From the NCBI RefSeq assembly GCF_008806595.1, contig NZ_VZRB01000008.1:84816-148815 (forward strand): DNA of 64,000 nt, written 5' to 3'. How positions within the stretch are numbered: the first letter of the stretch is position 1; each line of letters begins with the position of its first letter. The notes under the pieces are model-generated. The model searched no databases, was not told the DNA's origin, and saw nothing but the letters and a program-made list of their open reading frames with translations. Positions 29,048 through 38,846 of the stretch are shown one piece after another. Source of the stretch: Streptomyces luteolifulvus (lineage in GTDB: Bacteria > Actinomycetota > Actinomycetes > Streptomycetales > Streptomycetaceae). Made by a program: the position numbers and the translations under genes.

Positions 29048-31146
29048 CCCCCACCAGACGCACCGTCCTGCTCGCCGGCGCCGGTGTCGGCGCCGCGGCC
29101 GCCCTGCCGCCCTCCGTGCCGGCGAATGCCGCTTCGAAGGCTGCGGCCGCTCCCGAGGAGGCCGCTCCCGAAGCGGCGGCTTCCAAGGCGACGGCACGTT
29201 CCGAGGCGGCGGACGCGCTCCAGCCGTACGCCTCCTACTGGTACCCGGACTCGCTGCCCTCGGGCACCCCGGGGACCGGCATCACCTGGCGCAGCCTGAA
29301 GACCTGGCGCGCCGCCGACGACGCGGACCTCCCCTTCAACGCGGCCACCGTGCCGCTCGCCGCCCGCTTCACCCCGACCCCGCCGAACACGTCGGCGCGG
29401 GCCGGCCAGGCCCGTATCCAGTCGCTGGTCTCCTTCGGGCCCACGTCCGGCAACCCGTCCCAGGGCTCCGCCACCGCCGACTGCTACGCGCTGACCCACT
29501 GGGCGTACATCGACGAGCTGGTGTTCTGGGGCGGCTCGGCCGGCGAGGGCCTGATCCTCGCCCCCAACGCCCCGATCGTGGACGCCGCCCACCGCCACGG
29601 TGTGCCCGTCCTCGGGAACGTCTTCCTGCCGCCCGTCGCCTACGGGGGTCAGTTGCAGTGGACGCGTGAGCTGGTGCAGAAGGACTCCTCCGGCCACTAC
29701 CCGCTGGCCGGGCAACTCGTGGCGGTCGCCGCCGCGTACGGCTTCGACGGGTGGTTCGTCAACGCGGAGACCGGCGGCGGCAACACCGCGCTCGGCACGG
29801 CCATGCTCGGCTTCCTGCGCGAGCTGGGGTCGCTGGCGGCCGTCGCGGGGCAGCGGGTGACCTGGTACGACGCGATGACCGTGAACGGGACGGTCAGCTG
29901 GCAGGGCGCGCTGAACACACAGAACCAGGCGTTCTTCGAGGCCGCCGACGACATGTTCGTCGACTTCCGGTGGACGGCGGGCACGCTGGCGTCCTCGGGG
30001 CGGAGGGCGGAGCAACTGGGGCGCAGCCGCCATGAGTTGTGGGCGGGTGTGGACGTGGAGGCGAACGGCTGGAACGCGTCCGTGAACTGGGACGCCATCG
30101 TGCCGGCGAACAAGGCGCACGTGGTCTCGTTCGGCTTCTACCGGCCCGAGTGGACCCGCAACCATCTGCCGGCGAACCGGACCCCGGGGGAGTTCCACGC
30201 CGCCGACGACCGGTTCTGGACCGGGCGTTCCCTCGATCCCTCGCGGCCGGACGGGACGGACGGCTGGCGGGCGCCCGCCGTGTCCGTCGCCGACCGCTCG
30301 ACGGTCAGCTCGGTGCCGTTCGCGAGCGTCTTCAACACCGGGCACGGGCTGCGGTGGCACGAGAACGGCGAGATCACGTCGGACGCACCCTGGAACCACC
30401 TCGGGCTGCAGGACCGGCTGCCCTCGCGGCGGTGGGTGGTGCGCGCGGAGGGGCGGCGGCCGACCGTTTCCTTCGACTTCGCGGACGCGTGGTGCGGCGG
30501 CAGCAGTGTGCTGGTGGACGGTGAACTGGACGAGCCGACGACGGTGGAGTTGTACGCGACACGGCTGCCGATCGGTGTTGACACGGTTGTCGAGCTGACG
30601 CATCGGACGGACGCTGGGAGTGTGAACGTCGAGCTGGCGATGGCCACCGCCAAGCCGAGCAGGGCCGGTGCGACACCGCCGTACACGTTTCTGCCGGTGA
30701 ACTCGGTCCACAGCCGGGCTGTGAACGCGGTCAACGGCTGGCAGACCGTGACCGTCCCGCTCACAGGCATGTCCGGCACCCTGCACACGATCGCCGTCCG
30801 GCTCACGGCCACCGAAGGCCCCGTGCGGTGGCGGCTCGGCGCCATCGCCGTACGCACCGCGCCTCCCGCGCCGCCCGCCGCCCCCACAGCCCCGCGCATC
30901 ACCGGCGCGACCGGCGGCGACCTGCGGTTCGCCTGGAACCCCGCCCCCGGCGACGTACGCCACCACACCCTGCACCGCCTTCTCCCCGACGGCACCCGGC
31001 GCTTCCTCGGCGGAACCTGCCAGCACGCGTACTTCGTGGCCGGCCTCCGGCCCGAACAGGGCGAGCAGACGACACGGTTCGAACTGCGTGCCGTGGGGGA
31101 GCTCTACACCGCGTCGGACCCCGTGACCGTGACCCACACCTGGTAA
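29044..31146 (+). CDS. Tat-secreted endo-beta-N-acetylglucosaminidase (GH85)
   Basis: A 700-residue enzyme that cleaves the chitobiose core of N-glycans (GlcNAc-beta-1,4-GlcNAc), leaving one GlcNAc on the protein. A twin-arginine signal (TRRTVLLAGAGVG, RR at 5-6) ends near ANAA (27-30), followed by an alanine-rich linker. The GH85 catalytic pair is Asn240 and Glu242 in FVNAETGG, preceded by GFDGW. The C-terminal part has beta-sandwich domains, the last with fibronectin-like strands (APRITGATGG). The GTG overlaps the preceding stop (GTGA). It supplies the oligosaccharides for the importer. Confidence 0.92.
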   Translation: MTPTRRTVLLAGAGVGAAAALPPSVPANAASKAAAAPEEAAPEAAASKATARSEAADALQPYASYWYPDSLPSGTPGTGITWRSLKTWRAADDADLPFNAATVPLAARFTPTPPNTSARAGQARIQSLVSFGPTSGNPSQGSATADCYALTHWAYIDELVFWGGSAGEGLILAPNAPIVDAAHRHGVPVLGNVFLPPVAYGGQLQWTRELVQKDSSGHYPLAGQLVAVAAAYGFDGWFVNAETGGGNTALGTAMLGFLRELGSLAAVAGQRVTWYDAMTVNGTVSWQGALNTQNQAFFEAADDMFVDFRWTAGTLASSGRRAEQLGRSRHELWAGVDVEANGWNASVNWDAIVPANKAHVVSFGFYRPEWTRNHLPANRTPGEFHAADDRFWTGRSLDPSRPDGTDGWRAPAVSVADRSTVSSVPFASVFNTGHGLRWHENGEITSDAPWNHLGLQDRLPSRRWVVRAEGRRPTVSFDFADAWCGGSSVLVDGELDEPTTVELYATRLPIGVDTVVELTHRTDAGSVNVELAMATAKPSRAGATPPYTFLPVNSVHSRAVNAVNGWQTVTVPLTGMSGTLHTIAVRLTATEGPVRWRLGAIAVRTAPPAPPAAPTAPRITGATGGDLRFAWNPAPGDVRHHTLHRLLPDGTRRFLGGTCQHAYFVAGLRPEQGEQTTRFELRAVGELYTASDPVTVTHTW

Positions 31147-31175
31147 CCACCCGCGACCCAGCTGGAGCACCCCGC

Positions 31176-34100
31176 ATGCATGACGACCGCAGCCTGGTCG
31201 AAGCCCGCCTCAGGCGCGTCCTCGACGAGCGCATCCGTCCCGCCGTGTACCCCGAGTCCGTGCCGCTGGAGGTGGCGGTGTGGCATGCGCCCGGCGAGCC
31301 GGTGCCGGTCGCCGAGGGACTGGCGGCCGAACCCGAGCCGATCGAGGCGGGCGCCCGGTGGGGTGCTCCCTGGGGCACGAGCTGGTTCCGCGTCACCGGA
31401 AACGTCCCTCGGGCGTGGGCCGGCAGGACGGTCGAGGCCCTCCTCGACCTCGGCTTCGACGAGAACATGCCCGGCTTCCAGTGCGAGGGACTGGTCTACC
31501 GGCCCGACGGCACCCCGGTGAAGGGCCTCAACCCGCGCAACCAGTGGGTGCGCGTCGGCGCGCCCGTCGAGGGCGGCGAGGAGGTGCGGCTGCACATCGA
31601 GGCCGCCTCCAACCCCGTCATCCTCGGCTACCACCCCTTCCGGCCCACGCAGCTGGGCGACAAGGAGACCGCGGGCAGCGAACCGCAGTACACGCTCACC
31701 CGTATGGACCTCGCGGTCTTCGACGAGACCGTGTGGCAGCTGGTTGCCGACCTGGAGGTGCTCGGTGAGCTGATGGCCGAGCTGCCGCTGGAGTCGGCGC
31801 GGCGCTGGGAGATCCTGCGGGCCGTGGAGAAGGCGCTGGACGCCGTCGACCTCCAGGATGTGAACGGCACGGCCGCACGGGCCCGTTCCCTCCTGGAGCC
31901 GGCGCTGTCCGCACCCGCCGTGCCCTCCGCCCATCGCATCAGCGCCGTCGGTCACGCGCACATCGACTCTGCGTGGCTGTGGCCGCTGCGTGAGACCGTG
32001 CGCAAGGTGGCCCGTACGGTCTCGAACATGACCGCTCTCCTGGAGGACGAGCCGGACTTCGTCTTCGCCATGTCGCAGGCCCAGCAGTGGGCCTGGGTGA
32101 AGGAGCACCGGCCCGAGGTGTGGGCGCGGGTGAAGAAGGCGGTGGCCGAGGGGCGGTTCGTGCCGGCGGGCGGCATGTGGGTCGAGTCGGACACCAACAT
32201 GCCGGGCTCGGAGGCGATGGCCCGTCAGTTCGTGCACGGCAAGCGGTTCTTCCTCGACGAGTTCGGCATCGAGAACGAGGAGGCCTGGCTGCCCGACACC
32301 TTCGGCTTCGCCGCAGGGCTCCCGCAGATCATCACAGCGGCCGGCTCCAAGTGGCTGCTCACACAGAAGATCTCCTGGTCGCAAACCAACAAGTTCCCGC
32401 ACCACACCTTCCAGTGGGAGGGCATCGACGGCAGCCGCGTCTTCACGCACTTCCCGCCCGTCGACACATACAACTGCTCGATGAGCGGCAGCGAAATCGC
32501 CCACGCGGCACGCAACTTCAGGGACAAGGGGGCCGCCCGCCGCTCCCTCGCCCCCGCCGGCTGGGGTGACGGAGGCGGCGGCACGACCCGCGAGATGATC
32601 GCCAAGGCGGCCCGGCTTCGCGACCTCGAAGGCTCGGCCGCCGTCGTCTGGGAGACGCCGAAGAAGTTCTTCGAGCAGGCCGAGGCCGAATACCCCGCCC
32701 CGCCCGTCTGGGTCGGCGAGCTCTACCTCGAACTCCATCGCGCCACCCTCACCAGCCAGGCGAGGACCAAGCAGGGCAACCGTCGCAGCGAACACCTCCT
32801 GCGCGAGGCCGAACTATGGTCGGCGACCGCGGCCGTACGCACCGGATTCCCTTATCCGTACGAGGAGTTGGACCGTATCTGGAAGACGGTCCTGCTGCAC
32901 CAGTTCCACGACATCCTGCCGGGCTCGTCGATCGCCTGGGTGCACCGCGAGGCGAGGCTGACCTACGAGCGGATCGCCGGCGAGCTGACCGCGATCATCG
33001 AGGCCGCCCAGCGCGCCCTGGCCGGCGAGGGCACGACCCCTCTCGTCTTCAACGCGGCCCCGCACACCCGCGACGGCGTCCCGGCGGGCGGAGCGCGCAC
33101 CCCGGTCACGGAGGGCCGGACCAGCCTCACCGCACGCCCGGCCGGCGGCCACATCCTCGACAACGGCCTGCTACGGATCGAGATCGACGCGAGGGGCCTT
33201 GTCGTGTCGGCGTACGACATCGAGGCCGACCGCGAGACGGTCGCACCGGGCCGCGCCGCGAACCTCCTCCAACTCCACCCGGACTTCCCGAACATGTGGG
33301 ACGCCTGGGACGTGGACGAGTTCTACCGCAACACGGTCACAGACCTGACGGACACGGACGAGACCACCACGGGCGAGGACGGCGCGTCGGTGCGCATCGT
33401 CCGCTCCTTCGGCGCCTCCCGGGTCACCCAGGTGCTGTCGCTCGCCCCGGGGGAGCGGCGGCTGGTCCTGGACACCGAGGTCGACTGGCACGAGACCGAG
33501 AAGTTCCTGAAGCTCGCCTTCCCCCTCGACGTGCACGCCGAACGGTACGCGTCCGAGACCCAGTTCGGGCATTTCCACCGCCCCACACACACCAACACGT
33601 CCTGGGAGGCCGCCAAGTTCGAGGCCTGCAACCACCGCTTCCTCCACGTCTCGGAACCGGGCTGGGGCGTGGCGCTCGTCAACGACTCGACGTACGGCCA
33701 CGATGTGACCCGCACGGTCCGCACCGAGGACGACCGCGGTACGACCACCACCGTCCGCGTTTCCCTGCTGCGCGCCCCGCGCTTCCCCGACCCGGAGACC
33801 GACCAGGGCATCCACCGCTTCCGCCACGCCCTGGTACCGGGCGCGGACATCGCCGACGCGGTGCGCGAGGGCTGGCGCATCAATCTGCCACAGCGGCCGC
33901 TCACCGGGGCCGGGGAGGTGGCGCCGCTGGTGACCGTCGACCAAGAGGCCGTGGTGGTCACTGCGGTCAAGCTGGCGGACGACGGGAGCGGCGATGTGGT
34001 GGTCCGCCTCCACGAGGCCCACGGCGGACGCGCACGCGCCACGCTCACCGCGGGGTTCGAGGTCACCGGCGTCAGGGTGACGGACCTCCTGGAACGCCCG

Positions 34101-34196
34101 CTCGAAGACGCCGCCGCACCGGACCTGCGTGACGGAGCGATCGAACTGCGACTGCGCCCCTTCGAACTGGTGACGCTGCGGCTGCGGCGGGGGTAG
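31176..34196 (+). CDS. Alpha-mannosidase (GH38)
   Basis: A 1006-residue GH38 enzyme without a signal peptide, so it works inside the cell on imported oligosaccharides, removing alpha-linked mannose. Zinc ligands are His260 and Asp262-region residues in GHAHIDSAWLWP (H260, H262, D264), and the nucleophile is Asp374 in WLPDTFGF. The HQFHDILPGSS block further on is also diagnostic. ATG at 31176 with GGAG ten bases upstream; 29 bases separate it from the GH85 gene. It completes the set needed to degrade high-mannose N-glycans. Confidence 0.94.
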   Translation: MHDDRSLVEARLRRVLDERIRPAVYPESVPLEVAVWHAPGEPVPVAEGLAAEPEPIEAGARWGAPWGTSWFRVTGNVPRAWAGRTVEALLDLGFDENMPGFQCEGLVYRPDGTPVKGLNPRNQWVRVGAPVEGGEEVRLHIEAASNPVILGYHPFRPTQLGDKETAGSEPQYTLTRMDLAVFDETVWQLVADLEVLGELMAELPLESARRWEILRAVEKALDAVDLQDVNGTAARARSLLEPALSAPAVPSAHRISAVGHAHIDSAWLWPLRETVRKVARTVSNMTALLEDEPDFVFAMSQAQQWAWVKEHRPEVWARVKKAVAEGRFVPAGGMWVESDTNMPGSEAMARQFVHGKRFFLDEFGIENEEAWLPDTFGFAAGLPQIITAAGSKWLLTQKISWSQTNKFPHHTFQWEGIDGSRVFTHFPPVDTYNCSMSGSEIAHAARNFRDKGAARRSLAPAGWGDGGGGTTREMIAKAARLRDLEGSAAVVWETPKKFFEQAEAEYPAPPVWVGELYLELHRATLTSQARTKQGNRRSEHLLREAELWSATAAVRTGFPYPYEELDRIWKTVLLHQFHDILPGSSIAWVHREARLTYERIAGELTAIIEAAQRALAGEGTTPLVFNAAPHTRDGVPAGGARTPVTEGRTSLTARPAGGHILDNGLLRIEIDARGLVVSAYDIEADRETVAPGRAANLLQLHPDFPNMWDAWDVDEFYRNTVTDLTDTDETTTGEDGASVRIVRSFGASRVTQVLSLAPGERRLVLDTEVDWHETEKFLKLAFPLDVHAERYASETQFGHFHRPTHTNTSWEAAKFEACNHRFLHVSEPGWGVALVNDSTYGHDVTRTVRTEDDRGTTTTVRVSLLRAPRFPDPETDQGIHRFRHALVPGADIADAVREGWRINLPQRPLTGAGEVAPLVTVDQEAVVVTAVKLADDGSGDVVVRLHEAHGGRARATLTAGFEVTGVRVTDLLERPLEDAAAPDLRDGAIELRLRPFELVTLRLRRG

Positions 34197-34242
34197 CGGA
34201 GGAGGAGCGTCCGGGGCGAGGCCGAACGAACGCAGGCGGCGC

Positions 34243-35664
34243 TCACGACCTCTGAACCATTCCCTCCAGCCGCGTCGGCGGCAGATACTCCCGCACGTAC
34301 GTCCGCTCCCAGCAGGCGCCCGTCTCCCGCAGCTCGCGCCAGGTCGTGTAGCGGTAGCGGAAGAGGCGGGCCCGGACGTAGCGCGGCGGCGCGTCGGGCG
34401 GGAACGGTGAGCGGCGCAGCAGCTTCAGCGTGTCCCGGTCGTTCTCCAGGAGCCGCTCCACCAGGGCGCCGAACCATGATCCGGCGTAGGCGGGCGACAG
34501 CGCCGCGAACCACATCAGCCAGTCGAGCCGCAGATGGTACGGCGCGAACTGGCGCGGCCAGTGCCGGGGATCCCCCGGCTTGCCCTTGAACTCGTACTCC
34601 CGCCAGTGGGAGTCCTCGCGCGGCACCGTGTCGTCGGTGCCCTCGACCACCACCTCGTACCGGATCCGGCTGATGCTGCCGAACGCCCCGTAGGTGTTGA
34701 CCAGATGGAGCGGGTCGAAGGAACGGTTCATGACCTGTCGACGGGAGATCATGTTGCGGACCGGGTGCCGGCTGAGAGCGACGAGCAGCGTGGCGACCGC
34801 GAGGACCACGATCTCGTACCACAGCGGGGCGTCCGGCACGGACGGTGCGGAGTACGGGAACCCCACCACCGACAGCGCCAGCACGATGGTGATCCAGTTC
34901 AGCCACGCGAAGTTGCCCGACAGCACCAGCCACAGCTGGGTGACGATCATCAGGGAGGCTGCCGCCGTGGCCACCGGCTGCGGGGTGAACAGCAGGACGG
35001 GCACCACGAGCTGGGTGAAGTGGTTCGCGGCCACCTCGGCCCGGTGCAGCGGGCGCGGCAGACGGTGGAAGAACCAGCTCAGCGGGCCCGGCATCGGCTG
35101 GGTCTCATGGTGGTAGTCCAGGCAGGTCAGTTTGCGCCAGCAGGCGTCGCCGCGCAGCTTGATCAGACCCGCGCCGAACTCCACCCGGAACAGGATCCAG
35201 CGCAGCAGGAACAGCACCACGACCGGCGGGGCCACCTCGTCGTTGCCGAGGAGAACGGCGAGGAAGCCCACCTCCAGAAGCAGCGACTCCCAGCCGAACG
35301 CGTACCAGGTCTGGCCCACGTTGACGATCGACAGGTACAGCGCCCAGGGCACCAGCCACAGCAGCATGCCGCCCCACAGGGGCAGCAGGGAGTCGACTCC
35401 CGCCAGCAGCGCCGCCGACACCGCACAGCCCGCCCAGGCGCAGGCCGCGAAGAACCGGTCCGAGTAGTGGAGTTGGAACAGGCTCGGGGAGTGCCGGAAC
35501 GGCACCCGCGCGGTGTACCGGGGGACCGGCAGCATCCCGCGCTCTCCGATCAGCGCGCGGAACTGGAGCGCCGCCGTCAGGAACGCCACCAGGTACAGAC
35601 CGGCCAGAGCCCGCTGGAAGACCAGCCGGCTCAGCCAGTAGTCGGGTGCGGTGAACCAGTCCAC
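34243..35664 (-). CDS. Lipase maturation factor (LMF) family membrane protein
   Basis: A 473-residue protein with about eight membrane segments between residues 10 and 300, then a hydrophilic C-terminal domain. YAFGWESLLLEVGFLA, RVEFGAGLIKLRGD and REYEFKGKPGDP match the lipase maturation factor family. In vertebrates LMF1 is an ER chaperone for dimeric lipases; the bacterial role is not known. The GTG at 35664 has AAGGAG ten bases upstream. It is convergent with the mannosidase operon and divergent from the phosphatase gene. Confidence 0.88.
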   Translation of the reverse strand: MDWFTAPDYWLSRLVFQRALAGLYLVAFLTAALQFRALIGERGMLPVPRYTARVPFRHSPSLFQLHYSDRFFAACAWAGCAVSAALLAGVDSLLPLWGGMLLWLVPWALYLSIVNVGQTWYAFGWESLLLEVGFLAVLLGNDEVAPPVVVLFLLRWILFRVEFGAGLIKLRGDACWRKLTCLDYHHETQPMPGPLSWFFHRLPRPLHRAEVAANHFTQLVVPVLLFTPQPVATAAASLMIVTQLWLVLSGNFAWLNWITIVLALSVVGFPYSAPSVPDAPLWYEIVVLAVATLLVALSRHPVRNMISRRQVMNRSFDPLHLVNTYGAFGSISRIRYEVVVEGTDDTVPREDSHWREYEFKGKPGDPRHWPRQFAPYHLRLDWLMWFAALSPAYAGSWFGALVERLLENDRDTLKLLRRSPFPPDAPPRYVRARLFRYRYTTWRELRETGACWERTYVREYLPPTRLEGMVQRS

Positions 35665-35777
35665 GGTCGTGCGCTCCTTCCTTCATTGTCGCGCCGGGAC
35701 CCCGTGTCACTCTGCGTATACCTTCCCTCGGCTTGCGCAACCCCCCAGGGGAACACGGCCAGGTCCCCGGTCGATGA

Positions 35778-35816
35778 ACGTGCCGTCCGCTCGAAGGACG
35801 TGCCGCCCACTCGAAG
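35778..35816. repeat. 19-bp direct repeat pair in divergent promoter region
   Basis: ACGTGCCGTCCGCTCGAAG (35778-35796) and ACGTGCCGCCCACTCGAAG (35798-35816) differ at two bases and are spaced by exactly 20, about two helical turns. The pair ends 30 bases before the phosphatase start. This arrangement suits a dimeric or cooperative DNA-binding protein; no regulator can be named. Confidence 0.8.
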
Positions 35817-35846
35817 AATCGGGCGAATCCTGGCAAGGTGGGCCCC

Positions 35847-37922
35847 ATGGCTGATCGGGGAGCGAGCGCCCTGTCACTCCCGGACGACTGGCCCGCCCAC
35901 CCGGATCCCATCCTGGCGCTCAACCGCATGGGCAGCTTCGACTGGGATCTGGACAGCGGGCTTTTCCACATGGACGCCCAGGCCCACGAGATCTTCGATC
36001 TGCGCCCCGAGGAATACGACGGATACCCCCAGACGCTGGCCGTCCGCGTCCCGGCGGCCGAGGCCCACCGGCTGGACACCCTGGTCGCCCAGGCCATGAA
36101 GGACGGCAGCGAGAACTACGGCACGTACTTCCGCATCCGCTGCCGCGACGGCACCCTGCGCTGGACCCACACCCAGGGCTACATCCGGCGCGACGGGACC
36201 GGCCGGCCCCGCCGCATCGTCGGCATCCTCCGCGACGCGACCCAGGAGATCGACGACATAGAGTCCCGCCGGGAGCAGGTCGTCCAGGACGAGGCCCAGC
36301 GCCGCCAGACCAACGTCGTACAGCTCACCACGGCCGCCCTGGCCCACGCCCGCACCGTCCAGGACGTCATCGACGTCCTCAAGGACACCCACGGTCTCAC
36401 GCACCTGGGCGCCACCAGTCTGGTCATGGGCCTGGTCGAGGCCGGCCGCATCCGACTGATCGCCGAGGGCCCCGCGGGCAGCTTCGTCCCCGGCACCCTG
36501 GTCACCCGGATCGACGAGCCCTATCCGATGAGCGAGGCGGTACGGACCCTCACCCCCCGCTTCATCGAGTCGCCGGAGGAGTTCGCGGACCGCTATCCGA
36601 TCCTCTGGCCGCACATCACCGGCCTGCACATCACGGCGGCCGCCTATCTGCCCCTCATCGTCGAGGCCCGCCCGATCGGCGCCATGGGCCTGCTCTACAG
36701 CGACCGGCGCGGCTTCTCGCCCGAGGACCGCAACGTCATCATCGCCCTCGGCAGCAGCATCGCGCAGAGCCTGCAGCGCGCCATGTTCTTCGAGCAGGAG
36801 AAGGACCTTGCATCCGGACTCCAGCAGGCCATGCTGCCGCGCACCATCCCCAGCGTGCCCGGGGCCGACGTGGCCGTGCGCTACCGCTCGGCCTCCTTCG
36901 GGCGTGACATCGGTGGTGACTGGTACGACGTGATACCGCTCCCGGGCGGCCGCGTGGGCGCCGTCATCGGCGACGTCCAGGGCCACGACACGCACGCCGC
37001 GTCCGTCATGGGCCAGCTGCGCATCGTCCTGAAGGCGTATGCCGCCGAGGGCCACACCCCGGCCACGGTGATGGCCCGCGCCTCCGTCTTCCTGCACGAA
37101 CTCGACACCGACCGCTTCGCGACCTGCCTGTACGCGGAGACCGACCTGTCCACGGGAGTGGTCCAGGTGGTCCGGGCCGGCCATATCGACCCGCTGATCC
37201 GCCGACCCGACGGCTCCTGCCGCCGCGTCTGTGTGGAGGGCGGTCTGCCGCTCGGCCTGTCCGCCGAGTTCGGCGGCCTCGAATACCCCGTCACCACCGT
37301 CGAGCTCGACCCCGGCCACACCCTGCTCCTGTGCACGGACGGCCTGGTCGAACAGCCCGGCGCCGACCTCGACGACGGCATGCTGAATCTCGCCGGTCTC
37401 ATCGCCGCCGGCCCCGAGGACGTACGGGATCTCGCCGACCGGCTGATCGACGTGGCCGACGCCCGCGGCGGCGACGACGACGTGGCGCTGCTCCTGCTGC
37501 GCCGCCGCGGCATCGACGCCCCGAGGTCCGGCGGCCGGCTCCAGCAGCATGTGGCACCCGGCGACCCCGAGGCCCTCACCGGGGCCCGGCACATGATCCG
37601 CGCGGCCGTGCGCGCCTGGGGCGCCCGCGACCGCGCCGACGAGATCGAGCTGGTCGCCGATGAACTGATCACCAACGCCCTGTTGCACACCGAGGGCTCG
37701 GCGATCGTCACCCTCAGGGTCCTCACCGGCAGCGCCCGCCGGCTGCGCGTCGATGTGGAGGACACCTCCAGCGCCCTGCCGCGCCGCCGCGACGCCGGCG
37801 AGTCGGGTGTCTCCGGGCGGGGCCTGCTCCTGGTGGACCTGCTCGCGGACGCGTGGGGCGTGGAGGCGAGGGGCGGCGGCAAGTGCGTGTGGTCCGAGTT
37901 CGTGGTGCCGGAGAAGGACTGA
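35847..37922 (+). CDS. PAS-GAF-SpoIIE phosphatase-ATPase regulator
   Basis: A 691-residue signalling protein. Residues 20-125 form a PAS domain (MGSFDWDLDSGLFHMD), 150-300 a GAF-like sensor (ERAMFF ends the linker), 330-530 a PP2C/SpoIIE phosphatase (GRDIGGDWYDVI, IGDVQGHD, GGDDDVALLLL) and 545-685 a HATPase_c anti-sigma-like domain (ELVADELITNALLHT, GRGLLLVDLLAD). In Streptomyces such proteins dephosphorylate anti-anti-sigma factors, and the kinase-like end may act on the same partners. The ATG at 35847 has AAGGTGGG; a GTG nine bases upstream is less likely. Confidence 0.92.
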   Translation: MADRGASALSLPDDWPAHPDPILALNRMGSFDWDLDSGLFHMDAQAHEIFDLRPEEYDGYPQTLAVRVPAAEAHRLDTLVAQAMKDGSENYGTYFRIRCRDGTLRWTHTQGYIRRDGTGRPRRIVGILRDATQEIDDIESRREQVVQDEAQRRQTNVVQLTTAALAHARTVQDVIDVLKDTHGLTHLGATSLVMGLVEAGRIRLIAEGPAGSFVPGTLVTRIDEPYPMSEAVRTLTPRFIESPEEFADRYPILWPHITGLHITAAAYLPLIVEARPIGAMGLLYSDRRGFSPEDRNVIIALGSSIAQSLQRAMFFEQEKDLASGLQQAMLPRTIPSVPGADVAVRYRSASFGRDIGGDWYDVIPLPGGRVGAVIGDVQGHDTHAASVMGQLRIVLKAYAAEGHTPATVMARASVFLHELDTDRFATCLYAETDLSTGVVQVVRAGHIDPLIRRPDGSCRRVCVEGGLPLGLSAEFGGLEYPVTTVELDPGHTLLLCTDGLVEQPGADLDDGMLNLAGLIAAGPEDVRDLADRLIDVADARGGDDDVALLLLRRRGIDAPRSGGRLQQHVAPGDPEALTGARHMIRAAVRAWGARDRADEIELVADELITNALLHTEGSAIVTLRVLTGSARRLRVDVEDTSSALPRRRDAGESGVSGRGLLLVDLLADAWGVEARGGGKCVWSEFVVPEKD

Positions 37923-37953
37923 CCCCACCGGCCTCCGGTGGCACTCTGGACGT

Positions 37954-38817
37954 ATGCCGGAACTCCCCGAGGTCGAAGCGCTCAAGGACTTCCTGACCGA
38001 GCACCTGGTCGGCCACGAGATCGTGCGGGTGCTGCCCGTCGCGATCAGCGTCCTGAAGACGTACGACCCGCCGGTCACGGCCGTCGAGGGCCAGGAGGTC
38101 GTCGCCGTGCACCGGTACGGCAAGTTCCTCGACCTGGAGACGGACGGCGGCCCCCGCCTGGTGACCCATCTGGCCCGCGCGGGCTGGCTCCACTGGAAGG
38201 ACCGGCTCCCCGACGGCGTACCGCGGCCCGGCAAGGGTCCCCTCGCCCTGCGCGTGGCCCTGGAGACCGGCGCGGGCTTCGACCTGACGGAGGCCGGCAC
38301 CCAGAAGCGGCTCGCCGTCTACGTCGTAGGGGATCCGCAGGAGGTCCCGGGCGTGGCCCGGCTCGGCCCGGACCCGCTCGCCGACGACTTCGACGAGGCC
38401 CGCCTCGCGGCGCTGCTGACGGGCGAGCGGCGCCAGATCAAGGGCGCGCTGCGGGACCAAAGCCTGATCGCGGGCGTCGGCAACGCCTACAGCGACGAGA
38501 TCCTGCACGCCGCGAGGATGTCCCCGTTCAAGCCGACCTCGACGCTCACCCCCGAGGAGACCCGAAGCCTGTACGAGGCGCTGCGCTCCACGCTCACGGA
38601 GGCGGTCGAGCGCTCCCGGGGCCTGGCCGCGGGACGCCTCAAGGCGGAGAAGAAGAGCGGTCTGCGCGTGCACGGCCGCACCGGCGAGGCCTGTCCGGTG
38701 TGCGGGGACACCATCCGCGAGGTCTCCTTCAGCGACTCCTCGCTCCAGTACTGCCCGACCTGCCAGACGGGCGGCAAGCCGCTCGCGGACCGCAGGATGT
38801 CGCGGCTGCTCAAGTAG
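37954..38817 (+). CDS. Fpg/Nei family DNA glycosylase
   Basis: A 287-residue base-excision repair enzyme. It opens with PELPEVEA, in which Pro2 is the Schiff-base nucleophile and Glu3 catalytic. HRYGKFLDLE carries the conserved lysine, and a C-terminal zinc finger is formed by CPVC and CPTC. It removes oxidised bases such as formamidopyrimidines and cuts the strand. The sequence differs from the main MutM at residues 9-14, so it is probably one of several paralogues. ATG at 37954, 32 bases after the phosphatase stop. Confidence 0.93.
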   Translation: MPELPEVEALKDFLTEHLVGHEIVRVLPVAISVLKTYDPPVTAVEGQEVVAVHRYGKFLDLETDGGPRLVTHLARAGWLHWKDRLPDGVPRPGKGPLALRVALETGAGFDLTEAGTQKRLAVYVVGDPQEVPGVARLGPDPLADDFDEARLAALLTGERRQIKGALRDQSLIAGVGNAYSDEILHAARMSPFKPTSTLTPEETRSLYEALRSTLTEAVERSRGLAAGRLKAEKKSGLRVHGRTGEACPVCGDTIREVSFSDSSLQYCPTCQTGGKPLADRRMSRLLK

Positions 38818-38846
38818 CGCACCGGTGGCCCGGTGGGACGGGAGCG

